From Lentinus brumalis (taxonomy: Eukaryota; Basidiomycota; Agaricomycetes; Polyporales; Polyporaceae): DNA of 64,000 nt. This document shows, piece by piece, positions 24,423 through 34,588 of the stretch. The translations under genes and the position numbers were made by a program. Positions within the stretch are counted from its first letter, which is position 1. Every line of letters begins with the position of its first letter. The notes under the pieces were generated by a model, which ran no database searches, had not been told where the DNA came from, and worked only from the letters and a program-made list of their open reading frames with translations. The DNA lies in NCBI GenBank assembly GCA_001792895.1, contig MARA01000016.1, forward strand, positions 248,001-312,000, given 5' to 3'.

Positions 24423-25145
24423 CAGTTTCTGGCTTCGTTGGCCTGTCGGACCTGAAGACCTTGTCAAGGTATCGCAGGTGAGTACTGTGCTTCAGAACAG
24501 CCCATGCAACTGCTTCCAACTGGACTGACCGTACCTAGTAGTGCTGCGCTTACTCAAAATCATCTGTCATCGAAGATGCACGTCTGCACTTTGCGCGGAT
24601 CACTGTATGACCGCCCGCAGTGCATAGTATGAGATCCCTCCAGCCGGGACATCCGCAGCTATGATCGAGTAAGTATGGTGAAAGACTGCGTGATGCGCCC
24701 ATCTCTGACAGTGACAGACAGGCCGCCCTGAGACAAGTCAGCGCGTCAACTCCTCGAGTGGCCGGAGTTGGAGTTCAAGAATCTCGCCCTTTGTCCTTTG
24801 TACCATATTTTCATACGATACATGTAGTGTCCTATTCGCAAAGAACGATGATTGCGGGAATGGTTCAAGCCTGGCTGGCAGGCTCATATAAGCGCCTATC
24901 TGCTCTCCTCCTTCCTCTCAAGTGCCTACCTTGCAGCTTCACGTTATCTGCAATTCGCAGCAGCTTTGCCATCGTGCCTGGACAGATGTTCCGCATCAGT
25001 CTCAAGTTAGCGACGTCGATGGCGGCGCAGCAGCTCAATGCGTGCCGACCTATCGGGCTCGTGTCGAGCTCGGTCATAAGAGACCGGTCACAACCCACGA
25101 CGAACTCATCACCCTGAAGACCGCTCTTGAGGATAGCCGGAGACC
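24423..25145. other. Intergenic with a TATA-like box at 24888-24893
   Basis: TATAAG at 24888 lies about 250 bp before the ATG proposed for acyltransferase 2. Either that gene has a long leader or additional 5' exons, or the box is chance. A 119-aa frame at 24758..25117 crosses the box and is not convincing. Confidence 0.4.
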
Positions 25146-26777
25146 ATGGAGAAGCCGCCCTCGGATAGGATTCTGCGACCAGGAGGTGAGCAACTGCTCT
25201 CAACATCGATAGTGTTTGGCAGGAAGTCCAAAGTTGGGTTCCGCTGGTCGAGGGATATCTGGCATATGCACGCAGGTGGCGATGTTTGATCCTCGAGAAA
25301 AACTCTGAAGAGTGATGCTGGTCATCTACATACATAGTTCCCTACCGCTGTCAGTGGACTATGCTCCGTTGTCCTCAAAATAACGACTTCCTTGTGCATT
25401 TCTGGGAATGAACTCACGCTGACCGAATTCATAGGACGATTTGAGCATTACTTCAACTCACGCAGTCGTCTGAACCTTACCGGATATGTCATCGTCTCTG
25501 CGCGGTACGCACATACATCTGGGGAGCCCCTCAGCAAGTCAGTACTCTATGCTGCGCTTGAAGACGTCATTCGAAACAACGTCGCCCTGGCTGCACGCTT
25601 CGTGCCTCAAACGCCCTTGGGCGTGTGGGTGTCCCTGCCTACAGTGAACCTGAACAGGGTCGTCACCTTCGCGGACAAGGACAGCGCATCGCTACCGACA
25701 CTGCTTGAAGAGCTCTTCATTCAGCCGCTGGAGTTCTTGGACGACATGCCGCTTTGGAGGCTGGTTGTTCTGCGCGACGGTATGGTGGTCTTCGCGTATG
25801 ACCATACCCTGGGTGACGGGCAGAGCGGCTTGGCGTTTCACCACAACCTGCTCGCGTCCCTCAGGAGCATTCACGAGCCGCAGTCGGACCACTCTGGCAT
25901 CGTCTCTTCATCCGAGGATGCGACGCTCACGCCGGCTCTCGAAGACGCCGCGGACACGACCGTGCCGTGGATGATGATGTTGCGCGAGCTTTCAAAATAC
26001 TTCTTTCCTTTCCTCGACCGCAAGAAGTGGAAAGCGTGGTCCGGATACCCGGTACAGCAACCACTCACTCTAGTCACAACGGTCCGCATTCTCGAGTACA
26101 CGCCAGTGCAGGCCTCGAGCCTCGTCAAGCTCTCGCGGGACCACAAGGCGACCCTCACCTCCACCATCCACAGCCTGGCGCTCGTTATCCTCTCGCGGCT
26201 CATTGTCTCTCAGCCTGCGAACGACCAGTACCAGTACCTCTGCACGTTCATACCGGTGTCGCTCCGACGCATCACCGGCGCTCCAGCATCGGCGACGTGC
26301 AACCACGCCTCCGTTCTCTCGATATACCACCCTCTCCTTCGTCCACCATCCGTCCTGACCGTCAGCAGGGAATCATTCCCATGGGACACAGCTGCGGCTC
26401 TCACCGCGACCTTGAGGAACGAGGCGCCGCGCGCTGCCCCGATCGTAGGCATGTTTAAGTACTTGTTCGGCAAGTACGACGAGTACTGCCTGGGGATGCT
26501 GGGCACGAAGCGTGGCGCGGGGCTCACAGTGTCGAACTTGGGTGCCTTTCCCGAACCTCCTCTCAAGACGGGCGACGACGCCCAGTGGCATGTGCAGGAG
26601 ACGCTCTTTGTACAGGCGGACGCGACTCTTGGCGCAGCGCTGAAGGTGAATGCGGTCGGAACGGGTGCCGGCGGGTTGGGGATCTCGATTACATGGGGAA
26701 AGGGCGCGGTGGATGACGTGCTGGCGGAGGAGTTTGTGAAGGCGTTCGACGAGGGATTGAGGACGCTCGCGCAGTGA
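25146..26777 (+). CDS. Alcohol-acetyltransferase-like CoA-dependent acyltransferase, copy 2
   Basis: The secure part is exon 25435..26777 (1343 nt), beginning GRFEHYFNSRSR after an ATTCATAG acceptor. The proposed 5' exons are 25146..25185, 25223..25275 and a 13-nt exon 25355..25367, about 482 aa. The intron 25186..25222 would be only 37 nt, so the first 45 or so residues are uncertain. The catalytic motif DHTLGDGQSG is intact, and the C-terminus ITWGKGAVDDVLAEEF matches copy 1. The two proteins are alike along their whole length, with differences concentrated around residues 170-210. Role and substrate are unknown. It sits just downstream of DUF6533-like gene C on the same strand. Confidence 0.75.
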
Positions 26778-27213
26778 GATCTCAACGTGCGGAATATACA
26801 GGTGCGTCGTTGCTTCCATATTTTGACCACGGCTACCAGACTGATGCATCGTCACGGTGCGTAGCTTCAATTGTCCAGACGCCCGCTGCCTGTAGCGATC
26901 GTAGGTTCGGATCCAACACCACCATATGTGGAGGAACAGGCCCTGAAGAGAGTGCTGTCCTGCCGGGCGCGAGCTGTAGCGCCAGCGAGCTAGCGGCGCG
27001 CGTCGCGCCTTCGTTCTCCTCGTCGTCTTTCCTCCATGTGCCGTCTGACCCATGTCTCGGTGCGGTCCTGTCATGCTGTCCTAGATTGAAGTCAAATCGT
27101 GATTCCGAACGCGTGAGACAATATTGAAGGGCTGCTACCAGTTGAACGAGTTCAGTTGTCGGAACGTCAAGCAGATCATCAGAGAACGTCTCACTCGGCG
27201 TCGTTCAGGGCTG
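26778..27213. other. Intergenic between convergent genes, no gene seen
   Basis: A 436-bp spacer between acyltransferase 2 and the HET gene. I see no feature in it. Confidence 0.5.
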
Positions 27214-29175
27214 TCAGACCAAGGGTCCATCCCACCCTGCCCATGAGGCGTCCCGGATGATGAGCGTCTGTGTAGGATTGAGAGGACAACGCGCAAAGGA
27301 TAGGACCACCTCCTCCGTCTCCTCCGGGGCCTCCTCGTATCTACTCTCCACCTGGAACCTTCTCCGGAGATCTGGCCATTCTAAAACGTGATCCTCTACA
27401 CAGTCATGTCGAGGATCGGTTGAGACCTTGCTGATCTTCTCCTCGAACTTTGCGTCCGAGTCCGCGTCCTGCCCTGTTGCACTCCCGCCTCTGACCGTCG
27501 CCCACATAGGAGCAGTAGGCCTGCGCGGCGTTGCGGGTGGGCCTTCCTGCTGACATCGCCCTACCTTGATGATGATATACCGACGATAGTAGGTCTTGAA
27601 AACATACGCAGTCGGCAGACCGCAGTCGGCCGTCCAGGGAGAGTGCAGCCCGGCGCCGCGAATCTCGAAGTAGTCTGACCGAGATTCGACGAGGAACTTC
27701 TGAATGCGAGCTTCGGAGAAGCGGACGGGGGCCTGGAAGGTGAGTTGCATCGGAATAGCCGGGGTCATCCTGGACGCGGCGAAGTCTGGTAGTTGACCAG
27801 GGGCGCGATGTAGTGAAGGTCGATGTCTGATGAGGATTTCCTGCCACGACGGGGGATCGGGCGGGCTTGTCTCGTGCCATTCGGAACCGCTTCTCAGACG
27901 AGGTTCGCCTACCCGGTACGAAGGGTAGCCAGACGGATCGGAGCTCGATTGCCCGTCAGGAACTTCGTGTTCAAGACGAAGGAAAACACGAGACCCCTGG
28001 TCTTCGGACCAATACAGATCTCCAAATACTTCGTCTTCCCAAATAAAGATGGGGATGTGGGCCTTGATCCCAGTCGGAGTAACAGCAAACGTCATCTGGT
28101 GCACGTTTCCAACTCGCATCTCGAAGGCTGAGTCCTGCTTACTGGTCAGCGACTGCTACGCCGTACACTCATCATAATTTTAACACACGTTGGGGGTACA
28201 ATCGGCCCGTGGTTGTGTTCGCCGCGGGGACGCGTATACGATAGCCTTTGATCGTCGTCCAGAGAAGTACTGCGGCGACGGGGCGAAGAGACACTGGTTG
28301 CGCGAAATGGCCTCTGCGTTGCGTCCCAGTGGGCCCGGAGCTCCCGTCCATGCGAAGAGCGTCGTGTCCGCCCACTGCTTCATGATCTCCTCCTGTAGTC
28401 GTCGGAATGCGTTCCTACCCTCGCCGTAGAGCGGGGGCATGTTGATATCGAATAGACCGAGCAGGCAGTACGCCTCATCCTCCGGACGCGTCGTCTGCCG
28501 CGATTCAAACCAACTCATTCGCTGAGCTACGCTGAATTCCGTATAACTGACTTGAAGCCGGAGCACGGCCGCGGGGATGCCGAAACGCTCTTCGACCAAC
28601 TCTGCGAGGTCCGCTTTCGTTCCTATGACTTCCCAGGACGACGAGAGGAAGACGAAGAAGCGCGGAGCAACGAGCTCCTGGAGAGTCCATCCCCTCTGAA
28701 ACCAGTGGCTCCTCTTGAAGGAACTGTACCGCGGATGACCGTAACTTGAAGGCTTTGGCAAGTCGGCGCTCTCCGCCTCGAGGTCTTCCTGTGAGAAGAA
28801 ACCAGAGTCGACATCCCGCAGGTATCCATAACAGATCGCTGCGAGGGCATAGTAGCGGAACATGGAGTTGATTGCTTCGGAGAGCTCGGCGCTGCTCGTC
28901 TTGTCGATGCAGCAGGTGTCGATCCAAACCCACTTGTAGCCGTGTATCTCAGCGAGCTCGCAGCACTTTCGAATCTTCTCGGACACGAAGTCACGGGGGT
29001 TCGTGCCGTCCTTGACGCAGTTCTCCTCGATCTTCTGGATGTCCTGGAACGACTGCTCCGGAGCTCCGTCCCCGGGCTTGTTCCACACATGCGAGAGAAT
29101 TGCATAGTCCTCGGAGACATCCTCGGGGGAGGGGAAGAAGTGGAGCTCAGCGCGGTCGGTACTGAGGACCCACAT
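27214..29175 (-). CDS. HET-domain protein (heterokaryon incompatibility-like)
   Basis: Exons are 29175..28189 and 28134..27214 around a 54-nt intron, giving 635 aa. The start MWVLSTDRAELHFF is the usual beginning of basidiomycete HET proteins. The HET core shows YAILSHVW, KWVWIDTCCIDKTSSAEL, INSMFRYY and GWTLQELVAP, followed by RPEDEAYCLLGLFDINMP, which is typical of this subfamily. The second exon encodes a variable beta-rich C-terminal region of about 307 residues ending near RCPLNPTQTLIIRD. In ascomycetes HET domains trigger incompatibility cell death; in basidiomycetes their role is mostly untested. The gene lies alone between the acyltransferase and DUF6533-like gene blocks. Confidence 0.9.
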
Positions 29176-29953
29176 GGGAGAAGTCTGGCCCACACAGTGG
29201 TCATGAAATGCTCAATCGGGCAAGAAGCGAGGGATCGCGCACCTTAGAGAGACTTTGGAGTCAAGAGACCGCAGAACGGTTAGGAATACACGAGACACGC
29301 GCGGATAGATGACTGGGAGCGCGAAGGGGTGCGAATTTGGGACCAAGATAAGAGACTGACGAGCAAAAGAGTTTCAATGGGGGTACTGGACACTGTCGAC
29401 TGGAGATCTCGAGAGCTGGGGGTTCACCCGTTGTGGTAAAGAGGGAACAGACGTAGAAGTTAGACGCGAACTACTCAAATGGTTCCGGAGTACAAACCGC
29501 TTGGACAATGTAGATGTCAGAAAGAAATTGCACTCTGACGGTGCCGATTCTCACCTTACAGCCGCCTGCCGGGACGCCGAGCGCTCTAGAGCCTGCGACT
29601 TCTGTACGCTACTTACTTATCACTACTTTCGTGGAGGTACGCGGTCACTAGACAAGCCTCTGCAGAAGTACATGCGGGCAAAGTTCCAATAGTTGACGTC
29701 CATACTCGAGGCCATAGTAAGCTAAATACACGGTGAGAGACGGCCATACTTCCGATACTACTCAAGAAAGACAGCGCACCAACAACTACAGATACAGAAG
29801 GCACGGACGGGACCGAACGATACCCACACACATGGTGGGTATGGCTGTGACCGGTTGTGGCGAGAGACTGTGCGGATAACGACGACGCAGTAGCCTGGGG
29901 CGACTCAGCTGCCTGCGTGGTCCCCGTCCGTTGCCCTCTGCGTGTGAGCGAAC
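29176..29953. other. Intergenic, no gene seen
   Basis: About 780 bp holding the HET gene's promoter and the 3' flank of DUF6533-like gene B. Only short frames are present. Confidence 0.5.
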
Positions 29954-31642
29954 TCACGATTCGAAGTTGAAACTATCAGGATCGTCAGACCGCGCCGAAA
30001 GAGATGGATGGACGAAACCTCCAAAAGACGAGATGAAGCTCGGCGTGTTGTCGAACGGGTCTCTTGCGGAGTGCAGCGGATCGTCGGGGTCGAGTCTGAC
30101 AACCGTCTGATTTGCTTCTTGCAGTTCGAGGAGGCAGCGCGAGATCAGAATGGCCGTGATGCTGCGTATTTGTGAGTGAGTGAGCACTGGTCGGTCGCCG
30201 GGTTCTAGATATGCAACAGTGAGCGCGTACTTACGGGGCAGTGAATATGGTCACGTCGCTTTGTCCGGCACCGTTTGTCCCCGCCAGCTGTTGGAAAACA
30301 AACAGACTGGTGAGGTGGAGGCAGATTTGACAGAGCGGAAAATGCGGCTCACAGTGACCGTAAAGACAAGGTGGAGGACGTTGAGCATAAAGAGAGTGCT
30401 GACGACGAAGGGCGTTCGTGTCAGTCAGACCTTGATCATACCGAAGTTGGACGTACATGAAATATATGATTCCTGTGCACGCCGCAGAAGGGGTAGTTAG
30501 CCAACACACTCCTTGCACCACACACATACCAATGCCGGCGGAGAGACTTACCGCCGCGGAAGAGTATATCCGAGAGCGAGACTCTCTTCTGTCGAATATC
30601 CCTTGAGGCACCCCAACTGCTCAGCTTGGTCCAAGTGATATAGATGAGTAGAATGTCCGCGGCCATGAGCGGTATCCTGGAGATGATCACGACTACACAA
30701 TTCTGTGGATGAGCGTGTGCCGTTCATCATATATCGCAAGCCGACCTACGCCTTGTACGGAATCAGTGTCACTACATGTGATGAGAATGAACGGGCTTAA
30801 CCTGAGGTCGAGTGCGATAGTCGTGCTGTCTAATGTGAAGCATCCAAGCGGCGGAATGTTCTCTCCAGATAGTCGATAGCCGTAATGGACCTGCCTCAGA
30901 CCATAAACGTTCGGCACTGGACCGAATGACCGGAGGAACGCCGACCACCTCACCAGATTAGCACCTACGGGCGCGAGAGATAAAGCGAAGACGAGTGAGC
31001 CGAGGAGCTTGCTTTTGCTCAACACATAGGCACGGAGGGCAGAGAATGCTGACTGCAAGTGTCAGATACCGTGGGTCAGGAACTCACAGCATCGCTCACC
31101 TGCTCCGGGGACTAATTGCAGTATTTCCGCAGCATGTAAGGTGATTGCGAGCAAAGAACAACTGCATACGTCGTCGGTCACTCCTCAGCAGTACATACTT
31201 ACAGCTCTGCGAGGCTGTACACGGACCTCTGCTCTCATTCTCGTCAGAGTCGCCGTGACACAAGGCTGGGACTGCTTACCTGGTCCGAAGGGAAGGGTGC
31301 GCCTGATACCAACACCATGACATAGAACATAATAGAAATCCACTTGTTCGCGAAGAACAAGAGTGGCGCTCCAGTCCGCTTAGCGGGCCAGAAGCATGCC
31401 ACTTCTCTATCGATCGTGATGAAGGTGTCGTAAAAGAAGAGGACTACCGAAATCGTCACTTTGACTCGGATGAGCTTGCGGTGGGCTGCGCTCACCCGAT
31501 GCTGCCACGTAGCAGTAGTTGCTCGTGTAGCTGTTAGTGCGGTATCAGGCAGCGTTACCTTTGACGAGCCGACCTAGAGCTACTATGTGACGCACAGGAT
31601 GGTGAAGAAATCTCGGGCTTCCGCGGCAGAGTCGGAGGACAT
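29954..31642 (-). CDS. DUF6533-like seven-helix membrane protein, gene B
   Basis: Exons are 31642..31596, 31530..31496, 31443..31280, 31228..31227, 31161..31100, 31048..30954, 30890..30802, 30751..30750, 30692..30552, 30472..30457, 30398..30353, 30287..30235 and 30161..29954, giving 319 aa. The 2-nt exons are AG (31228) and GC (30751), both AG|NN|GT. The signature is YDTFITIDREVACFW with FFANKWISI. The last helix is ILISRCLLELQEA and the acidic tail is short, ending SFNFES. This is the inverted twin of gene F at 58398-60177, with very similar exon sequences and some intron sequences (for example around the second microexon). The methyltransferase copy lies just upstream, in the same order as at the other locus. 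Confidence 0.88.
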
Positions 31643-31715
31643 GGTGAAGTCGAAGAAGCACCGTCACGTCGCTGAGGGCCAAGGGGATAGCAAAGGACAT
31701 CGTGTCACAAGCAAG

Positions 31716-31723
31716 CCTTATAT
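31716..31723 (-). promoter_or_regulatory. TATA-like box of DUF6533-like gene B
   Basis: ATATAAGG on the minus strand, about 75-80 bp upstream of the ATG at 31642. A TATAAGG-type box sits at the matching place in gene F. Confidence 0.5.
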
Positions 31724-32649
31724 CGCGCACGACTGTATTGTCAACCTGTACGACGCCTCGATCCGGCTGTCGCGGATGGAGAGGTTGAACATGGACCAGT
31801 GCTGAATAGCGCACCTGCTTGGCTCTCATGTCAACGTGGAGCCCCGCGGTGTCCAGCCAATTGAAAGAGTAGTAGGACTAACCACAGGCTGAAGCTGCCC
31901 AGTTAACCAACGTGGTAGTTTCAGTGTGACATGCGCAGGCGACCGAGGCTCTCATCTACCTGTGCAGCACAGGTCAATGACTCTGAGGCGGGTCCTTCAT
32001 CAGGGCGTAGGCCCTCACCCGAGCAATTCGCCGAGGAACGTCGGAACAACTCTAGCTGGATCGTTAGCGTGCGTGGCAAGTGCGGGACTTTACTTGACTG
32101 TGGGTAACTGAGCCTTGACGGCCGAAAGCTTTTCAACAGCTTCATGTATGGATCATGAGTCAAGTGAGGCAAATCTGCCTAGCTGAGACTGTCGTGGAGG
32201 TTGAAGTTCTTGGCACGGAATTGACCATGTACCTGACCACGGAGGTAGACGAGCTGCTGTGCGGGGCCTTGATGGCGAGGTGCAGAGTGTCACACAGATA
32301 CCACGACTCGCGGCAAGAATGGGAAAAATCTGCGGCACGTCAGCGAATGGCGGTAACTGCAACGCTCGAAGACCTGCAAGTAGTACTCACTCCAGCACCT
32401 GGTCGTGATCAATCGCGCTGGTAGTCCTTATGCACGACTGTCAAATGACCTCAAGGTCGTCTATCAATGTATCAGTCTGTTTACACAAGTATACCATAAC
32501 GTCTACGAACAGTAACTAGCATAGCGCAGAGACTAATGCGAGTGTAGCACATACCTCAGTCTATCCCATCTAGATACGTCTATGTGCCTGTCTATGTCTA
32601 TCAGCAAAACCAAGGAGAGCGGTCCAGTTCAGGAAGACCCAAACACAGT
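31724..32649. other. Spacer between DUF6533-like gene B and the methyltransferase copy
   Basis: No gene is seen. Parts of this stretch, notably 32480-32649, are recognisably the reverse complement of sequence after 57482. Confidence 0.5.
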
Positions 32650-33878
32650 CTAAACCCATCCAATAACGTAGTGAACGTACTCCACCTCCGCCCGCCCGCG
32701 CCCTTCCTCTGCCTCGCAGACGATCATCTCCTGCTCCAGCACGCAGAGTTCCCAGTCCATGCGTGCGGATTTCTGAGATCCGGCGGAGACTCCATGCTCA
32801 GGTAGGAAGACCTCCTGCACGTCCCGAGACTCCACGGCGTGGGTTGGGCGAAGGGGCATGACCAGGTGAAACCGCGGGTTGAGTGCCGCCGTCGGACGAC
32901 GCAGGAGCGCAGCGACACAGTCGCGTATCCACACCGCATGCGTATGTTCGTAGATGACGTCCGCCCCCAGGATGAGATCGAACGGCTCGTCAAACGGCGG
33001 TCCTGCGGGGGAGGGCGCCGTAGGCGAGTAGTCCGACCAATCCAACGCGCAGGCACTGAGGGAGACAATCGACGGCGTACTATCTGAAAAGTTCGCCTCG
33101 GTGTTGTAGCGCAGATTGTCCAGCACTAACGGGTGGTAGTCCGACGCGACAAGCTCGACGCTCGCCTGGACTCCTGTGCTCGCCGGAAAACGCGCGGTGA
33201 GATATCGCGAAAGAGCGAGACTGACCAGTCCAGTTCCTGCGCCCAGCTCCAGTATCCGCACCCTTCCCGGACGACCCAACACGTCCTCCGACAGCCCGAA
33301 ACGGCCGGGGTCCTCCACAAGCATCTCGGCGAGCAGACATGCGCCGCCCCACGTCTGCGTGCCAACAGTGGGCGTGTCTTCGTCGACTGCGATGGGGACG
33401 TCCCTCACGCAGACTGAAACGTCCGAGTCAAGAAAGGGGCTGGAGAACTGGTACTGCCGCGTGAGTGTACGCGCAGCCGACGTCCCTGCGCAAATCGCTA
33501 TGAGCGCGGCAGCGGAACAAATGAGCGCATCGACCTTGTCCTCGAGCATTCTCGACGGCGCGGACGTGTCTTGATCGTCGTAGTCGTCGCTGGGATCTTC
33601 GAGGAGCGGTGCTTGCGACACTAGGCCGGTCAACCAGCGCACTGCGTACGCCCGCTCGAATTCGTCCGCGCGCAACTGCTCCACAGCTTCCTCCCGCCGC
33701 TGTCCTCCCGATGCCTCCTTGCAATGGACGCGACTGACGCGCCGTGAACCGCAAACCGGGGGTTGTAGACCGCCCGAAGGTAGTCGACTAGCTTCGCAAG
33801 GCTATCGAGGGATTGTTCATGGATTTGGCGGATTGGAGGGAGGTGTACTGAGGGAGGTAGCAGGGAATACTGGGTCAT
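32650..33878 (-). pseudogene. Methyltransferase copy with a 1-nt frameshift (Methyltransf_16-like)
   Basis: This is the inverted duplicate of the intact gene at 56252-57481, nearly identical from start to stop. The start MTQYSLLPPS at 33878 is open as far as YNPRFAVHG, then the frame shifts. The intact copy has one more base at the matching point (AATCCCCCGG against AACCCCCGG here; G run at 33758-33762 on the plus strand). Downstream, 33684..32650 stays fully open for about 344 aa, including the SAM motif ILELGAGTG and GADVIYEHTH. The break is therefore young, or a sequence error. If real, the protein would stop after about 82 residues unless translation restarts internally. Confidence 0.8.
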
Positions 33879-34588
33879 TCAAGGGCTTGGGTGGCCTGCT
33901 CGGGCGTCGTTGGTCGCATGAGAGGAAGAGCAGTCAGCGGGACGATTGACTACTTACTTACTTACCACTTCATCAACTACTTCTATCTATGTACTTCATG
34001 TATTACCCAGCTGCTTACTCAGTCAATATCGCCTACTTATTCACTCAACATCGACCTACTTAGTACTTTCAATCGAAATTCCCTTACCCTCCCTTACCCC
34101 ATAGCGATCGGGAAGATGGGTTATCGGGAATGCAAGGCACAACACGCATCCTATTACGCGGAAGAGGTCGACGACAGCCCGCGTGCTTCAAAGTCTGAGG
34201 CCAGAGCCCCGCCGTCTGAGAGGGAGACACCAAGGAGCGGACAGCAGCTGCATGCATCAACAAGGGGACAGCAGGTGCCAAGCATGCACACAGTATGATA
34301 ATTTGTATCCTCAGTGACCCGTCGCGGCGCCGAAACATACAACTGCTTGATTCGTAGGCTCTCACCCTGAGCTCCCGCATACTTCACTCCCTTGATTGAC
34401 GGCACCTATACACATACCCACTGCAAGATGTCGGTCGCGGAAGTATTGCCCCGCTGATGCTAGTGAGTTCTCCAAGAGGTCAAGAAATAGTACGATACAA
34501 CAAGAAGGCTAAGTCGCATCAACAACACGGTACGGTGACGCGCTGCGGGGTTCGAGGCTGCAAGGAGTCGGAATGATGGACGCATTGC
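33879..34588. other. Intergenic, no gene seen
   Basis: Contains GTAAGTAG/CTTACTTAC-like simple motifs around 33950-34070, also seen upstream of the methyltransferase at 56100-56180. No gene is recognised. Confidence 0.5.

Larger units (their letters stand above)
29954..33878 (-). repeat. Left arm of an inverted segmental duplication (methyltransferase + DUF6533-like gene)
   Basis: The block contains a methyltransferase followed by a DUF6533-like gene, both on the minus strand. It matches, in inverted orientation, 56252-60177. Gene order, spacing, most exon lengths and long runs of sequence agree, and the similarity extends about 70 bp upstream of the methyltransferase start (TTCCTCTCATGC, CAAGCCCTTGAATGACCCA). 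Confidence 0.85.
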
